Origin: Rugamonas violacea
GTDB lineage: Bacteria; Pseudomonadota; Gammaproteobacteria; Burkholderiales; Burkholderiaceae_D
Length of the DNA stretch: 64,000 nucleotides
Direction: 5' to 3'
Assembly: GCF_016461825.1 (NCBI RefSeq)
Contig: NZ_JAEMNU010000118.1
Location: 16,540 to 80,539 of the forward strand
Every line of letters begins with the position of its first letter. Positions within the stretch are counted from its first letter, which is position 1. Of the stretch, positions 32,066 to 40,504 are shown in pieces. The notes beneath the pieces are model-generated. The model was not told the origin of the DNA and searched no databases. It was given only the letters and a program-made list of their open reading frames with translations. The position numbers were made by a program, and so were the translations under genes.

Positions 32066-32647
32066 TCACGGCCGGATTTCGGTGCCCAGCCGGCGCAGGA
32101 ACTGGGCCAGCCATTGCGGATGGGCCGGCCAGGCGGGGGCGGTGACGAAGATGCCGTCGGTGATGGCCTGGTCGACCGGGATGTCGGCGTACTCGGCGCC
32201 GGCCAGCTTGACCTCGGGCGCGCAGGCCGGATAGCTGGAGATCTTTTTGCCACGGATCACGTCGGCGGCGGCCAGCAGCTGGGCGCCGTGGCAGACGGCG
32301 GCGATCGGCTTGTCGGCGGCGGCGAATTGCTGGATCAGTTCGAGCACGCGGGCGTTCAGCCGCAGGTACTCGGGGGCGCGGCCGCCGGCGATGAGCAGGG
32401 CGTCGTAGTTGCCGACCTCGACCTCGTCGAAGGCGGCGTTCAAGGCGAACAAGTGGCCCGGCTTCTCGGTGTAGGTCTGGTCGCCCTCGAAGTCGTGGAT
32501 GGCGGTCTTGATGGTGTCGCCGGCCCGCTTGCCGGGACAGACGGCATGCACCGTGTGGCCCACCATGCCCAGCGCCTGGAACGGCACCATGGTCTCGTAG
32601 TCCTCGGCGAAATCGCCGGTCAACAACAGGATTTTCTTCGCTGCCAC
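32066..32647 (-). CDS. DJ-1/PfpI-family protein
   Basis: A 193-aa Rossmann-like protein. The nucleophile elbow AVCHGAQLLAAADVI carries the conserved Cys near residue 117, with the family Glu in DFAEDYE close to the N-terminus. A GTG start (VAAKKILLLTGDF) is chosen because GGGGGTG lies just upstream and the family begins here; the frame is open to 32701. Proteins of this clade have deglycase, glyoxalase or protease-like roles. It converges with fghA at a 21-base gap and may belong to aldehyde defence. Confidence 0.86.
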   Translation of the reverse strand: MAAKKILLLTGDFAEDYETMVPFQALGMVGHTVHAVCPGKRAGDTIKTAIHDFEGDQTYTEKPGHLFALNAAFDEVEVGNYDALLIAGGRAPEYLRLNARVLELIQQFAAADKPIAAVCHGAQLLAAADVIRGKKISSYPACAPEVKLAGAEYADIPVDQAITDGIFVTAPAWPAHPQWLAQFLRRLGTEIRP

Positions 32648-32813
32648 GGTCACCCCCACAAAAAAGTTGTTCCGCCCCGGCTGGAACGGCACTTGGTTCA
32701 CGCTACGACCATTGAATCATAACGCAAAAACAAGACCGGGCCCGCCGCGCCGGCTTGCCATTTTTATACGGCGCTGCGCGGCCGGCGGCGGCGCGCCGGC
32801 GGCGCACGTGAAA

Positions 32814-32841
32814 ACGGCGCCGCGATCGCTCGCGGCGCCGT
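32814..32841 (-). terminator. Intrinsic terminator of cheV
   Basis: A perfect 12-bp stem with loop GCGA on the minus strand, followed by TTTT. It lies 44 bases after the cheV stop, before the start region of the DJ-1/PfpI gene on the same strand. Confidence 0.8.
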
Positions 32842-32884
32842 CCCCCGCCGGCCCGTGCGGGCGGCCGGTGTGCGTTTTTACGGC

Positions 32885-33838
32885 TTACTTGCTGAGCACC
32901 TGGCGGATGGTCGCCGCCAGATCCTCGGCGACGAACTTGGCCACGTAGGCGTCGGCGCCGACGCCCTTGACGTGGTCCTCGTTGGTCTTGCCCGACAGCG
33001 AAGAGTGGATCACCACCGGGATCTTGCTGAAGCGGGCGTCCTGCTTGACCAGGCGGGTCAGCGTGAAGCCGTCCATCTCCGGCATTTCCAGATCGGTCAG
33101 CACCAGCGCCACCTTGTTCTCGACCGGCACGCCCTCGCTCTTGGCGATGTCGGCGATGTGCTGCAGCCGGTCCCAGGCCTCCTTGCCCGACTTGGTCATG
33201 ATGAAGTGGGCGCCCATCGCCGTCAGGCCCTTCTCGATCAGGCTGCGCGCCACCACCGAGTCGTCGGCCGCCAGGATCACCGCGCCCGGCTTGAGCAGCA
33301 GTTGCGGGCCGATGGTCTCCGGGTCGACGTCCTTGCCCTCGTTGGGCACCATCTCGCGCAGGATGGTCTCGACGTCGAGCACCTGGGCCAGGCGGGTGTT
33401 GTTGACGTCGCCGTCGAGGCGGGCGATGCTGGTCACCTTGCCGCCGGCCGTGCCTTCGGCGGTCAGCACCTGGCTCCAGTCCAGCCGCACGATCTCGTCG
33501 ACCGACTCGACCGCGAAGGCCTGGGTGGTGCGGGCGAACTCGGTCACCAGCATGATGTTCAGGCCGGTCTTCGGCGTCACGCCGACGATCGCCGGCAGGT
33601 CCAGCACGGTGATGATCTGGCCGCGCAGGTTGACCACGCCGAGCATGTGCGGCGACGAACCGGCCACGGCGGTCACCTCGGGCATGGCGACGATCTCGCG
33701 GATCTTGAAGACGTTGATGCCGAACAGTTCCGAATGTTCGCCGTTGGCGTCGCCGCCGAGGCGGAACAACAGCAGTTCGAATTTATTGGAATTGGTCAGG
33801 TTGCTGCGTTCGTCCACTTCCTGCTGAACTGATTTCAT
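32885..33838 (-). CDS. cheV: Chemotaxis protein CheV (CheW-like + receiver domain)
   Basis: A 317-aa two-domain protein. The CheW-like part (about 15-165) includes FGINVFKIREIV, HMLGVVNLRGQIITVLDLP and the end of the fold; the receiver part (about 180-310) has the acidic pair in ILAADDSVVARSLIEKGL, the phosphoacceptor Asp in LVLTDLEMPEMDGFTL, and Lys in AYVAKFVAEDLA. It couples receptors to CheA and adapts through phosphorylation. The start MKSVQQEVD is set by GGAGATGAAGAAT; an ATG nine bases earlier is possible. No other che gene lies in the window. Confidence 0.94.
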   Translation of the reverse strand: MKSVQQEVDERSNLTNSNKFELLLFRLGGDANGEHSELFGINVFKIREIVAMPEVTAVAGSSPHMLGVVNLRGQIITVLDLPAIVGVTPKTGLNIMLVTEFARTTQAFAVESVDEIVRLDWSQVLTAEGTAGGKVTSIARLDGDVNNTRLAQVLDVETILREMVPNEGKDVDPETIGPQLLLKPGAVILAADDSVVARSLIEKGLTAMGAHFIMTKSGKEAWDRLQHIADIAKSEGVPVENKVALVLTDLEMPEMDGFTLTRLVKQDARFSKIPVVIHSSLSGKTNEDHVKGVGADAYVAKFVAEDLAATIRQVLSK

Positions 33839-34172
33839 ATTCTTCATCTCCGTCTGAGGCATAACATGGACCAAATGGCGGCCGCGCTTGTCCCGCGGCT
33901 CATAGGGAAAACCCCTGTTCGGGAAAAATCCCCATTGCCTTTCCAGTATAACGATTTTGCCTATGGGAACGCCAGTTTTGGCCTGAATCAATCCCCTTTT
34001 GGCGGCCTTATACAACGCTTCTTCAACGCAAACCCAACACCGACCCCGCGCCGCCGCCGCGGCCGCCGCGAGGCGCGATAAAAATATTGCAAGAACGATC
34101 AACAGTTTCCTGTCAAACATGAAAACGCGGACGAAAAAAAAGGAAACCTGGTGGTTTCCTTTTTTTAGAATT
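33839..34172. other. Intergenic region between cheV and tRNA-Gly
   Basis: 334 bases with no supported gene. The cheV promoter must lie in the left part. The right part, near 34080-34132, is AT-rich and leads into the tRNA terminator. Reading frames here are spurious (see the rejected list). Confidence 0.6.
34134..34166 (-). terminator. Bidirectional terminator after tRNA-Gly
   Basis: AGGAAACC, loop TGGT, GGTTTCCT, with A-run on the left and T-run on the right, so it can end transcription in either direction. It begins seven bases beyond the tRNA CCA end. Confidence 0.85.
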
Positions 34173-34248
34173 TGGAGCGGGAGAAGAGGCTCGAACTCTC
34201 GACCTCAACCTTGGCAAGGTTGCGCTCTACCAACTGAGCTACTCCCGC
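34173..34248 (-). tRNA. tRNA-Gly (anticodon GCC)
   Basis: A complete 76-base tRNA including encoded CCA. On the minus strand it begins GCGGGAGTAGCTCAG and ends CTCCCGC TCCA. The anticodon loop reads CTTGCCAA, anticodon GCC. The acceptor, D (with GTTGG), anticodon and T (GAGTTCGAGCC) elements all pair correctly. It stands alone, with a strong terminator downstream. Confidence 0.97.
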
Positions 34249-34320
34249 TGAGAGACACTATTATGACAGGGCGGCGCCGTTTTTGCCAGAGGGGAAGGCG
34301 TTTTTCTGCGCCGCCCGCCC

Positions 34321-34326
34321 TATAAT
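34321..34326 (+). promoter_or_regulatory. -10 element of the NhaP-like antiporter gene
   Basis: TATAAT lies 53 bases before the ATG. A matching -35 hexamer is not obvious. Confidence 0.45.
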
Positions 34327-34378
34327 GACGCCGCCGCCGTCCGGCGGCACCGGTTCGAACAAGGAAAGAAGCAAGCCC

Positions 34379-36013
34379 ATGGAGTCTATCGAAGTCGTGC
34401 TGGCCATGTTGTTGGCCGTGGTCGCCAGCGCCTACCTGGTGCGCCTGGTGCCGGTGGCGCCGCCGCTGCCGCTGGTGCAGATCGGCCTGGGCGCGCTGAT
34501 CGCCGCCCGTGGCGGCCATGGCGTCGAACTCGATCCGGAGCTGTTCTTCCTGCTGTTCCTGCCGCCCCTGCTGTTCCTCGACGGCTGGCGCATCCCCAAG
34601 AGCGGCCTGCTGCGCGACAAGGGCATCATCCTCGAACTGGCGCTCGGCCTGGTGGTGTTCACCGTGCTCGGCGCCGGCTTCCTGATCCACTGGATGATCC
34701 CGGCCATGCCGCTGCCGGTGGCCTTCGCGCTGGCCGCCATCGTCTCGCCGACCGACCCGGTGGCCGTCTCGGCCCTGGCCGCCCGCGCCCCCATCCCCAA
34801 GCGCCTGATGCACATCCTCGAAGGCGAGTCGCTGCTCAACGACGCCAGCGGCCTGGTGTGCTTCCGCTTCGCCGTCGCCGCCGCCATGACCGGCGTCTTC
34901 TCGCCGGGCGACGCCGCCCTCGCCTTCCTCTGGCTGGCCGCCGGCGGCATCGGCGCCGGCCTGGCGCTGACCCTGCTCGTCACCTGGCTGCAGCGCTGGC
35001 TGGGCCGCCGCTTCGGCGAGCCGGCCGGCTCGCCCATCCTGGTCAACCTGCTGCTGCCCTTCGGCGCCTACCTGGCCGCCGAGCACCTGGGCGCCTCCGG
35101 CATCCTGGCGGCGGTGGCGGCCGGCGTCGCCATGAGCTACGTCGAGTTGAGCGGCCACGCCCTGGCGGCCACCCGCATCCAGCGCTCGGCGGTCTGGGAC
35201 ACCGTGCAGTTCACCCTCAACGGCGTGATGTTCGTGCTGCTCGGCGAGCAACTGCCCACCCTGTTCCGTGGCGCCAGCGAGGCGATCGAGCAGACCGGCC
35301 ACCTCAACCCCTGGTGGCTGGCCGTCTACGCGCTGAGCATCAGCGCCGGCCTGATGCTGCTGCGCCTGCTCTGGGTCTGGGCCTCGCTGCGCCTGACCAT
35401 CTTCAAGCAAAGCCTGCGCGGCGCCGTGCCGCACAAGATCAACCCGCGCCTGCTGCTGGCCACCACCCTGGCCGGCGTGCGCGGCGCCATCACCCTGGCC
35501 GGCGTGATGACCTTGCCGCTGGCGCTGCCCGACGGCACGCCCTTCCCGGCGCGCGACCTCACCGTCTTCCTCGCCGGCGCGGTGATCCTAATCTCGCTGA
35601 CGGTGGCCAGCATCGCCCTGCCGCGCCTGCTGGCCGGCATGCGCTTCCCCGACGAGCCCGCCGCCCAGCGCGCCGAGGACGCCGCCCGCCGCGCCGCCGC
35701 CACGGCCGCCATCGCCGCCATCGAGCGCGCCCAGGTGGAGCTGATGCCGGGCAGCCCGGACGCCGACGCCTACCCGCAGGCGGCCGCCCGCGTCATCGCG
35801 CTGTACCAGCACCGCCTGCACGAGACGGCCGCCGGCGGCGACCAGCGCGCCCTGCTGCGCCAGCTCGACTGCGCCGAGACGGCGCTGCGCCTGGCCGCGC
35901 TGCAGGCCGAGCGCCACGCCATCTACCAGCTGGCGCGGCACGAGCAGCTGTCCGACGAGACCTCGCGCAAGCTGGTGCGCGAAGTCGACCTGGTGGAGGC
36001 GCGCTACCGCTAG
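34379..36013 (+). CDS. CPA1-type Na+/H+ antiporter (NhaP-like)
   Basis: A 544-aa transporter. About 12 membrane helices span residues 5-400: LVQIGLGALIAARGG, FLLLFLPPLLFLDGWRIPK and the ion-binding helix IVSPTDPVAVSAL, followed by LEGESLLNDASGLVCFRFAVAAA, are CPA1 hallmarks. A cytoplasmic tail of about 130 residues rich in Ala, Arg and Glu (ARRAAATAAIAAIERAQVEL, ALLRQLDCAETALRLAAL) is likely helical. The start at 34379 follows AAGGAAAGAAGC; the frame is open to 34283. It is expected to manage Na+ and pH. Confidence 0.92.
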   Translation: MESIEVVLAMLLAVVASAYLVRLVPVAPPLPLVQIGLGALIAARGGHGVELDPELFFLLFLPPLLFLDGWRIPKSGLLRDKGIILELALGLVVFTVLGAGFLIHWMIPAMPLPVAFALAAIVSPTDPVAVSALAARAPIPKRLMHILEGESLLNDASGLVCFRFAVAAAMTGVFSPGDAALAFLWLAAGGIGAGLALTLLVTWLQRWLGRRFGEPAGSPILVNLLLPFGAYLAAEHLGASGILAAVAAGVAMSYVELSGHALAATRIQRSAVWDTVQFTLNGVMFVLLGEQLPTLFRGASEAIEQTGHLNPWWLAVYALSISAGLMLLRLLWVWASLRLTIFKQSLRGAVPHKINPRLLLATTLAGVRGAITLAGVMTLPLALPDGTPFPARDLTVFLAGAVILISLTVASIALPRLLAGMRFPDEPAAQRAEDAARRAAATAAIAAIERAQVELMPGSPDADAYPQAAARVIALYQHRLHETAAGGDQRALLRQLDCAETALRLAALQAERHAIYQLARHEQLSDETSRKLVREVDLVEARYR

Positions 36014-36040
36014 CGGCATCCGCCGCCGCCGCCACCGCCA

Positions 36041-36062
36041 CGCCAACGCCAACGCCAACGCC
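36041..36062. repeat. Short CGCCAA tandem repeat
   Basis: Three and a half copies of CGCCAA in the gap after the NhaP-like gene, set in a longer GCC-rich, low-complexity stretch (36020-36110). Confidence 0.7.
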
Positions 36063-36172
36063 CCGCCGCACCGCGCCGCACCGCGCCGCGCCGCCGGGCG
36101 CGCCGGCGCGGTAATCGGCCGGTCACATTCGCCCTCTATAGTCGCCGCTTCGACCATACAGGAGACACCCGC

Positions 36173-37072
36173 ATGTACCCGACCCCCGCCGCACTCGCCA
36201 CCCCCACCGCCAGCGGCGCCGCCGCGCCCGCCCGCCGCCGCGCCGCCCTGCTCGGCCTGGCCCTCGCCGCCGCCCTGTTCGGCGCCGCCGGCGCCGCGCC
36301 GGCGGCCTCGAACATGGTGCCCGACTACGAGGTCAAGCTGCTGCTCAACCCCACCGTCGTGCTCGACTCCAACTACAAGCTGAACGCCACCGTGCTGAGC
36401 ACCTTCGGCATGCCCAGCTCGGTGACCAAGATGAACGTGATGTTCATGGACGGCGACGCCAAGCCCATCTACAACAACGGCTGGATCGCCCGCGTCCGCA
36501 AGTCCGAAGGCGACAGCGGCTTCGAACTGAGCTACAAGAAGCGCTACCCCATCGCCAACGGCAACATCACCGAAGCGCTGTACCAGGCCAGCGCCGACGG
36601 TTTCACCAGCGGCGACAGCAACTACGAGGCGCAGATCGAGTGGGGCTACCAGGCCAAGACGCTGAGCATCACCAACAGCAAGACCGACAGCAAATCCGGC
36701 TACAGCGGCATGGACCTGCCCTCGACCGCCGACGCCCGCAGCCTGCTGAAGAAAAACATCCCCGGCAAGATGAACAACTGGCTCTCCAACGGCTGGGGCG
36801 GCAACGCCCTCGACACCTCGCGCAAATACGGCCCGGTGCTGGCCAAGCGCTCGGTGGGCAGCTGGAGCGGCCTCAAGCTGTATATCGAAGTCTGGCCGAT
36901 CCGCAACGCCGCCGGCAGCGGCATCGACTACGTCGTCGAAGCCTCGTTCAAGACCACCAGCGAAAGCGTGGCCTCCGCCAAGCACGACGAACTGCAGGCC
37001 TTCCTCGCCGCGCGCGGCTGGTTCCTCGCCCAGGACTCGCTGAAGACCCAACTGATCATGGACCGCTACTAG
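36173..37072 (+). CDS. Secreted CYTH-like (triphosphate-tunnel fold) protein, putative
   Basis: A 299-aa protein with a long Ala-rich export signal (RRRAALLGLALAAALFGAAGAAPAAS). The mature part begins DYEVKLLL, which fits the (D/E)xExK start of CYTH domains, followed by WIARVRKSE, FELSYKKRYPI and YEAQIEWGYQAKTLSI, a basic and acidic beta pattern like the tunnel of inorganic triphosphatases. CAGGAGACACC precedes the ATG. The CYTH call is by eye and moderate; a secreted location would be unusual for that family. The 3-prime flank carries hairpins of the porin leader. Confidence 0.45.
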   Translation: MYPTPAALATPTASGAAAPARRRAALLGLALAAALFGAAGAAPAASNMVPDYEVKLLLNPTVVLDSNYKLNATVLSTFGMPSSVTKMNVMFMDGDAKPIYNNGWIARVRKSEGDSGFELSYKKRYPIANGNITEALYQASADGFTSGDSNYEAQIEWGYQAKTLSITNSKTDSKSGYSGMDLPSTADARSLLKKNIPGKMNNWLSNGWGGNALDTSRKYGPVLAKRSVGSWSGLKLYIEVWPIRNAAGSGIDYVVEASFKTTSESVASAKHDELQAFLAARGWFLAQDSLKTQLIMDRY

Positions 37073-37136
37073 ACCGGCGGACCGGCGCCCTGTCATCAAG
37101 CCGACACAATTAGCCATTATCCTGCCTGCTGTTTCG

Positions 37137-37163
37137 GGCGCGCCGCCGGCAAGGCGGCGCGCC
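37137..37163 (+). other. GC-rich hairpin in the porin leader
   Basis: GGCGCGCCGCC, loop of five, then its complement GGCGGCGCGCC: an 11-bp perfect stem, 73 bases before the porin ATG. No T-tract follows it. A possible -10, CATTAT, lies just upstream near 37115-37120. Confidence 0.6.
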
Positions 37164-37187
37164 GCCATCGCCGGACCAACTTGTTTG

Positions 37188-37219
37188 ATCGCCCTGGCCA
37201 GCACAGGGCGATTTTTTTT
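37188..37219 (+). terminator. Intrinsic-terminator-like hairpin directly before the porin gene
   Basis: ATCGCCCTG, 7-base loop, CAGGGCGAT, then eight T. It ends 16 bases before the porin ATG and about five bases before its ribosome binding site, leaving no room for a promoter between. It may end transcripts of the preceding gene, or act as an attenuator in a porin leader. Confidence 0.85.
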
Positions 37220-37235
37220 CATCTAGGGGAATTTA

Positions 37236-38300
37236 ATGCAGTCAAGAGTCATTGTTAGCACCATCGCCGCCGCCATCTCGCTGGCCTGCACCGCCCACGC
37301 CAGCGCCCAGTCGAACGTCGCCGTCTACGGCATCATCGACAGCGGCATCGAGGTCATCAACCACTCCGCCAGCATCCCCGGCTCGAAGGCCAACCTGACC
37401 CGCCTCAGCTCGGGCAACCTGTCCGGCTCGCGCCTGGGCTTCCGCGGCACCGAGGACCTGGGCGGCGGCCTGAAAGCCGTCTTCGCGCTCGAATCGGGCA
37501 TCGGCGTCGACAACGGCACCTCGCTGCAAGGCGGCCGCCTGTTCGGCCGCCAGGCCTACGTCGGCCTGCAAGGCAGCTGGGGCGCGCTGACGCTGGGCCG
37601 GCAGAACAGCCTGATGCTCGACTGGATGAGCAAGTACAACACCATGGACAACGCCACCTGGTCGTCCAAGGTGCACGACGCCGCCTTCTCCGACCGCATC
37701 GACAACACCGTCAAATACAGCGGCAAGTTCGACGTCGTCGATGTGGCGGCCTACTACAGCACCGGCTACGACAGCACCAAGGGCGGCGAACTGGCCGGCC
37801 ACAGCAAGGCCGGCCGCGAAGTCGGCGTCGGCGCCCAATACAACGGCGCCGCCTTCCGCGCCGCCCTGGTCTACGACCGCAAGAACGGCCAGACCGCCGC
37901 GCTGGAGAACAACACCGACGAGCACCTGACCTTCGGCGCCCGCTACAAGTTCGGCGAGGCCGAAGTGCTGGGCGGTTACCTGCGCCGCAAACAGGACAAC
38001 GTCGGCGCCGCCTCGGTCCGCACCGACATGGGCTGGATCGGCCTGGCCTACCAGGTCAGCGCGCCGCTGCAGCTGAGCGCCTCGCTCTACCGCACCGACG
38101 TCAAGAACTCGGACAAGGACCCGCTGTCGCTCATCAGCATGGTCAAGTACTCGCTGTCCAAGCGCACCGACCTGTACCTGATCAACTCCTACGCCAGCAA
38201 CCGCAGCGGTTCCAACCTCGGCGTCAACGGCTTCGGCGTCGACATCGCCGCCGGCCAGAACCAGTTCGGCACCATGGCCGGCGTGCGCCACACCTTCTGA
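37236..38300 (+). CDS. Gram-negative porin (Burkholderiales type)
   Basis: A 354-aa outer-membrane porin. Signal peptide MQSRVIVSTIAAAISLACTAHASAQ, then the trimeric-porin start SNVAVYGIIDSGIEVINHSA and SRLGFRGTEDLGGGLKAVFALESGI, which are typical of neutral/anion porins of this order, and a C-terminal GVRHTF with a final Phe for BamA. The ribosome binding site is AGGGGAA. Its stop is four bases before the ATPase gene of an ABC importer, so the porin probably feeds that importer. Confidence 0.95.
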   Translation: MQSRVIVSTIAAAISLACTAHASAQSNVAVYGIIDSGIEVINHSASIPGSKANLTRLSSGNLSGSRLGFRGTEDLGGGLKAVFALESGIGVDNGTSLQGGRLFGRQAYVGLQGSWGALTLGRQNSLMLDWMSKYNTMDNATWSSKVHDAAFSDRIDNTVKYSGKFDVVDVAAYYSTGYDSTKGGELAGHSKAGREVGVGAQYNGAAFRAALVYDRKNGQTAALENNTDEHLTFGARYKFGEAEVLGGYLRRKQDNVGAASVRTDMGWIGLAYQVSAPLQLSASLYRTDVKNSDKDPLSLISMVKYSLSKRTDLYLINSYASNRSGSNLGVNGFGVDIAAGQNQFGTMAGVRHTF

Positions 38301-38304
38301 CGCC

Positions 38305-39381
38305 ATGACCGCCGACATCAGCCATCCGGCGGCCGGCACGGCCATCACCGTGTCCGCCCTGCGCCACCGCTTCGCCGACCAGCTGGTGTTGGACGGCATC
38401 GACTTCCACCTCGAAGCCGGCCAGGTGCTGGCCCTGCTCGGCCCCTCCGGCTGCGGCAAGACCACCCTGCTCAAGCTGCTCGCCGGCCTGCTGCCGCTGG
38501 CCGCCGGCCACGGCAGCATCGACTTCGGCGCCCGCCGCGTCGCCGGCGACGGCCACTTCCTGCCGCCCGAGGCGCGCGGCCTGGGCATGGTGTTCCAGGA
38601 CTACGCGCTGTGGCCGCACATGAGCGTCGGCAACAACGTCGCCTTCGCGCTGGAGATGCGCGGCCTGCCGCGCAAGCAATGCGCGCCGCGCGTGGCCGAG
38701 GCGCTGGCCGTGGTCGGCCTGCAGGGCTTCGAGCAGCGCAACCCGTCCAGCCTGTCCGGCGGCCAGCAGCAGCGCGTCGCCCTGGCCCGCGCCATCGTCG
38801 CGCGGCCGCAGGTGCTGCTGTTCGACGAGCCGCTCTCCAACCTCGACCGCGACCTGCGCGAAAGCCTGTGCCACGAGATCGGCGCCCTGCTGCGCAGCAT
38901 GGGCACCACCGCCGTCTACGTCACCCACGACCAGGAGGAAGCCTTCGCCCTGGCCGACCAGGTCGCCGTCATGCGCGGCGGCCGCATCCGCCAGCTGGCC
39001 GCCCCCGCCGTGCTGCTGGGCGAACCGGCCGACACCTGCATCGCCGAATTCCTCCAGCTCGGCACCCTGCTGCACGGCGACGACATCCCCCACGCCTGGC
39101 ACGGCCGCGGCCTGGCGCCGCGCTGCGAAACAACCGCGCAGCGCCTGCTGATCCCGCAGAGCGCGCTGTCGCTGCACGCCGGCGCCGAGCGGGCCGATGG
39201 CGGCCTGCGCGGCGAGGTGCTGGCCCAGCGCTACCGCAACGGCCGCTTCTTCACCGAGGTGCGCGCCAGCGACGCCCCCAAGGGCCTGACGCTGGTCACC
39301 GACACCCGCCTGCAGCAAGGCCAGTTGATCGACCTGAGCCTCGACTGGCAGCGCCTGCGCTGGCTGCCGCACGCCGCCTGA
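38305..39381 (+). CDS. ABC importer ATP-binding protein (Fe3+/phosphonate-type MOI family)
   Basis: A 358-aa ATPase with Walker A GPSGCGKTT, Q-loop MVFQDYALWPHMSVGNN, signature LSGGQQQRVALARA, Walker B VLLFDEPLSNLDRD and switch His YVTHDQEEAF. The last 100 residues form a TOBE-like regulatory domain. The family (FbpC/PotA/PhnT-like) powers binding-protein-dependent import of ferric iron, phosphonates, polyamines or similar. The start codon is only four bases after the porin stop with no separate ribosome binding site seen, so it is probably coupled to porin translation. An inverted repeat (family A) follows. Confidence 0.93.
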   Translation: MTADISHPAAGTAITVSALRHRFADQLVLDGIDFHLEAGQVLALLGPSGCGKTTLLKLLAGLLPLAAGHGSIDFGARRVAGDGHFLPPEARGLGMVFQDYALWPHMSVGNNVAFALEMRGLPRKQCAPRVAEALAVVGLQGFEQRNPSSLSGGQQQRVALARAIVARPQVLLFDEPLSNLDRDLRESLCHEIGALLRSMGTTAVYVTHDQEEAFALADQVAVMRGGRIRQLAAPAVLLGEPADTCIAEFLQLGTLLHGDDIPHAWHGRGLAPRCETTAQRLLIPQSALSLHAGAERADGGLRGEVLAQRYRNGRFFTEVRASDAPKGLTLVTDTRLQQGQLIDLSLDWQRLRWLPHAA

Positions 39382-39399
39382 GCCCGCCGGAAGCCCCCC

Positions 39400-39483
39400 G
39401 GGGTCAGTGCCGACATTCGGACACGGGCTCAAGTAGATCGGCCGGTCAGGCAGGCAATTTGTCCGATTGTCGGCACTGACCCC
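39400..39483. repeat. Dispersed inverted repeat, family A copy 2 (inside the porin/ABC operon)
   Basis: Left arm GGGGTCAGTGCCGACATTCG plus GACA (39400-39423); right arm is its complement with one mismatch (39460-39483). The 36-base interior differs from copy 1. It lies in the 136-base gap between the ATPase and the binding-protein gene, within what would otherwise be one operon. Confidence 0.9.
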
Positions 39484-39517
39484 GCCCGCAACCACAGAAC
39501 ACATGACAAGGAAACAC

Positions 39518-40501
39518 ATGAATTTCGCCGCCCCCTTCCCCCTGCCCCGCCTGGCCCTGGCGCTGGCCGCCGCGCTGGCCCTGGCCGCCCCGGCCGCCTC
39601 GGCGCTGACCATCTACAGCGCCGGTCCCGGCAAGCTGATCGACACCTTGGCCGCCGAGTTCAAGCGCGCCAGCGGCGTCAGCGTCGACGTCTTCCAGGCC
39701 GACACCGGCAAGGTCATGGCGCGCCTGCAGGCCGAGGCCACCAACCCGCGCGCCGACGTCGTCATCTCGGCCTCATGGGACAGCGCGGTCGACCTCGACC
39801 GGCGCGGCTGGCTGCTCAATTACAGCAGCCCCAACGCCGCCCAGGTGCCCGGCCGCTTCAAGCAGCCGGCCTATGTGGCGCAAGGCCTGTCGGTGCTGTC
39901 CATCGTCTGGAACAGCAAGAGCGGCACGCCGCGCCCGCGCGACTGGAGCGACCTGACCCAGCCCGTCTACAAGGACAAGCTGACCATGCCCGACCCGGCG
40001 CAATCGGGCGCCTCGCTCGACCTGTTGTCCGGCATGCAGGGCCGCCAGTCCGACCAGACCTGGCAGCTGTTCGGCGCCCTCAAGGCCAACGGCATGGTCG
40101 TCGCCGGCCCCAACGCCCAGGCGATGAACCCGGTGCTGCAGGGCGCCAAGGCGGTGGTGTTCGGCGCCGTCGACTATGTCGCGCTGGGCAACCAGGCGGC
40201 CGGCGAAAGCATCGAGGCGATCTTCCCGAAAAGCGGCACCGTGGTCGCGCCGCGCCCGATGATGATCCTGAAATCCTCCAAGGCCGCCGACGACGCCCGC
40301 AAGTTCATCGACTTCGTCCTCTCGCCCAAGGGCCAGGCGCTGGTCGCCGACGCCTACCTGATCCCGGCGCGCCAGGACATCGCCGCCAAGCGCCAAACGC
40401 TGAAGGACATCAAGCTGCTGCCCGAGCTCGACGCCGGCCAGAGCCTGGCCGCGCGCGCCACCGCGCTGCACCGCTTCGCCACCCTGTTCGGCCGCAAGTA
40501 G
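39518..40501 (+). CDS. ABC importer periplasmic binding protein
   Basis: A 327-aa periplasmic receptor. Ala/Leu-rich signal peptide ending near SALTIYSAGPGKLID; AAGGAAAC precedes the ATG. Characteristic segments are FQADTGKVMARLQAEATNPRADVVISASWD, SGASLDLLSGM and GAVDYVALGNQAAGESIEAIFPKSGTVVAPRPMMILKSS, of the iron/2-aminoethylphosphonate-like cluster of receptors. The tyrosine pair used for ferric ion in FbpA is not evident, so iron is less sure. Upstream in-frame ATG codons lack a ribosome binding site. Confidence 0.9.
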   Translation: MNFAAPFPLPRLALALAAALALAAPAASALTIYSAGPGKLIDTLAAEFKRASGVSVDVFQADTGKVMARLQAEATNPRADVVISASWDSAVDLDRRGWLLNYSSPNAAQVPGRFKQPAYVAQGLSVLSIVWNSKSGTPRPRDWSDLTQPVYKDKLTMPDPAQSGASLDLLSGMQGRQSDQTWQLFGALKANGMVVAGPNAQAMNPVLQGAKAVVFGAVDYVALGNQAAGESIEAIFPKSGTVVAPRPMMILKSSKAADDARKFIDFVLSPKGQALVADAYLIPARQDIAAKRQTLKDIKLLPELDAGQSLAARATALHRFATLFGRK

Positions 40502-40504
40502 ACC

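Noticed and set aside
33999..34325. Reading frame containing SGRRGSNSRPQPWQGCALPTELLPL-like peptide across the tRNA
   Set aside because: This is the well-known false translation of the strand opposite a tRNA; the tRNA-Gly structure explains the sequence.
39400..39483. Integron attC site
   Set aside because: The length and variable interior fit, but the conserved GTTRRRY/RYYYAAC ends are absent and there is no integrase or cassette structure.
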